Source: Silene conica (lineage: Eukaryota > Streptophyta > Magnoliopsida > Caryophyllales > Caryophyllaceae). Taken from it: 64,000 bases of DNA. Each line of letters starts with the position of its first letter. The first letter of the stretch is position 1. A program made the position numbers and the translations under genes. The notes beneath the pieces were generated by a model, which was not told where the DNA came from, did no database searches, and saw only the letters and a program-made list of their open reading frames with translations. This document shows, in pieces, positions 61,010-64,000 of the stretch. The DNA lies in assembly GCA_029255685.2 (NCBI GenBank), contig CM055311.2, forward strand, positions 19,490,952 through 19,554,951, read 5' to 3'.

Positions 61010-64000
61010 ATGGTGCGCAACGGAAATGGTAAGGCTGATGCCGATCGCTAAAGAAGACTTGAGACTGCCTTGGCATCCATGGCCAAAGGTTTCACTACTC
61101 ACCTCAACAGCAATAATAACAACAACAACCGTCCGCATCAGACTGTGTTTGATCGTTTTGCTCGTCACCGTCCCCCTACTTATGATGGTGCGAATGATCC
61201 GACTGCTTTGGAGGCTTGGATTCGAGAGATCGAGAAGTTGTTCCTTGCTACTGAATGTCCTGAGTATCAGATGGTGAACATTGCCACCTACTATCTGAAG
61301 GATCAGGCCGACAACTGGTGGGCTCTTGCTAGAGCTGGCCTAGAAGCACAACCAGGGTATGGTTGGGCTGTTTTCTCCGAGGCTCTAAAGAAGAGGTTCT
61401 ATCCAGAAGAGATGCGCTGGCAGAAGGAGCAGGAATTCCTTCATTTGCAGCAGGGTTCCATGACTGTAAAGGAGTACACCAACAAGTTCGTGAAGCTGTC
61501 ACGATTCGTCACTTCTGTTGCTATGGATGAGGCGTCAAGGACTCGTCGTTATGAGAAGAATCTGACTCCTAATGTCCGGACTGCTGTGTTTGGTATTCCT
61601 TCGACTTCTTTCCAGCAGGCTTATGATCGTGCTCTTAGCATTTATGATTCGGTCCTTGCTACTGAGTCTGAGGAGAATGCAAAGAATAAGTTTGTGAAGA
61701 GACCTTTTACTTCTTCTAGTGCTCCCCAGAAGAAGCAGAAGTTCGAGGCTCGTTCGTATGTCCCGCGTGATCAAGGTCAAGCTAAGAGGGATTTAACTTG
61801 CTTCAAACGTGGAAAGGCTTACCACCCGCGTAAGTACTATGCCACTGGTGATCCGCTCACATGTTTCACATGTAAAGCTCCGGGACATAAGACTATTGAC
61901 TGTCCCCAAAAGCCGAAGTTTGCTGCTCCTAAGACCGAAGCTCCAAGGACTGGTCGAGTGTTCGTTGTGAGTCGTGCAGAGGCAGATGCTTTTCCAGATG
62001 TTGTTACGGGTACTTTTCTGGTTCACTCTTTATCTGCTTTCGTACTTTTTGATACGGGTGTGTCGATGTCTTTCGTATCCGAATCTTTTTCCATCCGAGC
62101 TGGGCTCACTTCTTCATCATCCGTTGATACCTCCATATCCCTTCCTACGGGTGAGATTGTTTCTTGCTCCATTTTGTTCAAGGACGTACCTATCAGTATT
62201 GCAGGGGTGATCCTTCCAGCTGATCTTGTCCAATTCAAGCTTGGAGAGTTTGATGTGATATTGGGCATGGATTGGTTAGCTCGTTATGATGCTAGGTTTC
62301 AGTGTCGTGATCAGAAGATCGTTCTTAAGAGTCCAATGGGTTCGAGGGTTTCTTATCAGGGTGTTAGGGTTACACCTACTGTTAAGTCGGTTTCTGATCT
62401 GAAGATGGTTAGCATGGGTAGAAAGGGTCATCAGATCTATCTATGCAGTGTTCGTGATGTTTCAGCAGAGTTAGAGTTGGAAGATATCCCTGTGGTTAAG
62501 GAGTTTCCTGATGTCTTTCCTGAGGATCTACCTGGCATTCCTCCTGAGCGAGATGTAGAGTTCTCGATTGATTTGTTGCCTGGTACTGGTCCCATTTCGA
62601 AAGCCCCTTATCGTATGGCTCCAGCAGAGTTACAGGAACTTAAGAAGAAACTTGAGGAGATGATCGAAAAGGGTTTTATTCGACCAAGTGCTTCGCCGTG
62701 GGGTGCTCCAGTTTTGTTCGTCAAGAAGAAGGATGGTAGTATGCAGTTGTGCATCGACTACCGTGAACTGAATAAGGTTACCATCAAGAATAAATATCCT
62801 TTACCGACGATTGAGGATTTGTTTGATCAGTTGCGTGGTGCTAGCGTGTTCTCTAAAATCGATCTGAGGTCAGGTTACCATCAGATTCCGGTTAAGAAAG
62901 AGGACATTCCTAAGACAACCTTTCGTTAGAGATATGGACATTATGAGTTCATAGTTATGCCGTTCGGGTTGACTAATGCACCTGCAGTTTTTATGGATCA
63001 AATGAATCGCTCTTTCAGCGAGTATTTGGATAAGTGTGTCGTGGTGTCCATAGATGACATCTTGATTTACTCAAAGGATGAAGTTGAGCATGAGGTTCAT
63101 CTTCGTGTTATTTTGGAGACTCTGTGTAAGCAGAAGTGGTATGCTAAGTTCTCAAAGTGTGAGTTTTGGTTAAAGGAAGTAACTTTCTTGGGTCACGTGA
63201 TATCTGGTGATGGAGTTATGGTTGATCCATCAAAGATTCGAGCTGTAAGCGATTGGGAGAGTCCAAAGAATGTAAACGAGATTCGGAGTTTCCTTGGTCT
63301 TAATGGGTACTATCGTCGTTTTGTGCATGACTTCTCCAAGATCGCGAGGCCGATGACTCGGTTAATGAAGAAGGAATCCAAATTCATTTGGACTGAGGCT
63401 TGCGAATCTGCTTTCCAAGAGTTAAAGAAGAGGTTAACTACCGCTCCTGTGTTGACCTTACCAGAAGAGGGCGTCGAGTTCGATGTCTATTGTGATACAT
63501 CGAAGTCTGGTTTGGGTTGTGTCTTGATGCAGAAGGGTAAAGTTGTGGCTTATGCTTCCCGTCAGTTGAAAGTTCACGAGGTGAATTATCCGACTCATGA
63601 TCTTGAGTTAGCAGCAGTGGTGTTCGCACTTAAGTTGTGGCGACATTACCTTTATGGAGTCTCTTGCAACATTTATACGGATCAGAAGAGCTTGAAGTAT
63701 ATCTTCACTCAGAGAGATCTTAACATGAGGCAGAGACGTTGGTTAGAGTTGCTTAATGACTATAAGATCGAGCTGCAGTATCATGAGGGTAAGGCAAACG
63801 TGGTTGCTGATGCCTTAAGTCGCAAGGTGTGTCACGCTATGAGTTCGGTTTTGGTGTTACCTGATGACTTAAGTCGAGAGTTCCAAAAGATGAGCCTTGA
63901 GGTAGTTCTTCCTGGTAGCTTAGATTTAAGTGCGATGGTTGCTGAACCCGAGATCCTTAGCGAGATTCGAGTTAAGCAAAGAGAACATGAGTTCCTAGAG
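61010..64000 (+). pseudogene. Gag-pol of the second Tekay element, partial
   Basis: One frame from ATG 61010 (MVRNGNGKADADR) is interrupted by TAA at 61049-61051 and TAG at 62927-62929 but otherwise open to the window end. Gag: [31 protein letters not shown] and the [18 protein letters not shown] block. There are two knuckles, the first degraded ([14 protein letters not shown]) and the second intact ([14 protein letters not shown]). Protease: [10 protein letters not shown] (DTG kept) and [42 protein letters not shown], and SIDDILIYS with both catalytic Asp. RNase [34 protein letters not shown]. Integrase lies beyond the window. Confidence 0.92.

Larger units (their letters stand above)
58442..64000 (+). 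mobile_element. Second Tekay-type chromovirus, truncated by the window end
   Basis: It has a complete 5' LTR (58442-60816), initiator-Met primer site, gag, protease, RT and RNase H, and runs off the window before integrase. The 5-bp sequence before it is AGGGG (58437-58441), whose partner should lie after its 3' LTR. Its pol is related to but clearly distinct from the 45203-54685 element. Confidence 0.92.

Overview
The window is nuclear DNA from a flowering plant, very probably a eudicot with a large, repeat-rich genome. The evidence is split coding regions with GT-AG introns, plant-type Athila and Tekay Ty3/gypsy elements, Ty1/copia remnants, Tourist-like MITEs and a plant glycosyltransferase gene. 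I found one intact host gene. Almost everything else is nested transposable elements, and every element reading frame I examined is broken.

Layout. (1) 1-29878: an Athila-type Ty3/gypsy element on the + strand. The window opens inside its 5' LTR. A tRNA-Asp primer site, gag, protease, RT/RNase H/integrase and an Athila ORF-1 (env-like) region follow, and the 3' LTR is 28200-29878. Two LTR insertions split its integrase only 13 bp apart: a copia-type gag-only element on the - strand (6200-14514, TSD TTAGC) and a 3-kb solo LTR (14533-17551, TSD GAGTG/GATTG). Its 3' noncoding region carries two terminal-inverted-repeat elements set in (TA)n tracts (21680-25397 and 25480-26042). The first holds a captured PB1-domain exon and a tRNA-like sequence in a 2-kb palindrome. 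(2) 29879-34479: the older - strand retroelement that Athila landed in. It keeps its 5' LTR, primer site and a gag scrap, and carries a solo LTR (TSD GAAAC) and a 1.1-kb Tourist-like MITE (TSD TTA). (3) 34480-43640: a gene island. It holds a 12-exon hydroxyproline O-galactosyltransferase (GT31) gene on the - strand, with an open 344-codon reading frame. (4) 43641-56345: an old reversed chromovirus remnant, interrupted by a copia solo LTR, itself interrupted by a complete but mutated Tekay chromovirus (45203-54685, TSD ATAAT). (5) 57868-64000: a possible gene fragment, then a second Tekay-type element whose LTR and gag-pol run off the window end.

Main discovery candidate. Several LTRs carry arrays of hairpin cassettes. 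In each array a conserved core is flanked by arms that differ from copy to copy but remain complementary to each other, often through paired changes or G-U wobbles. I see this in the 3-kb solo LTR (ten copies, core with CCTTAAGCTGGCC; two larger cassettes flank the array; GC-rich modules lie upstream), and twice in the LTR at 58442-60816 (core CAGTTAA, nine copies; core around AGCTGAAGCTA, ten copies). The GC-rich AGCCGG modules also occur in the Athila spacer and Athila LTR, so one module type sits in unrelated element families. The pattern suggests folded leader RNA or cruciform-driven sequence correction. All pairing was done by eye and needs a covariation test.

Insertion order follows from the nesting and agrees with rough hand-counted LTR divergence: about 2.6% for Athila and about 1% for the copia element inside it.
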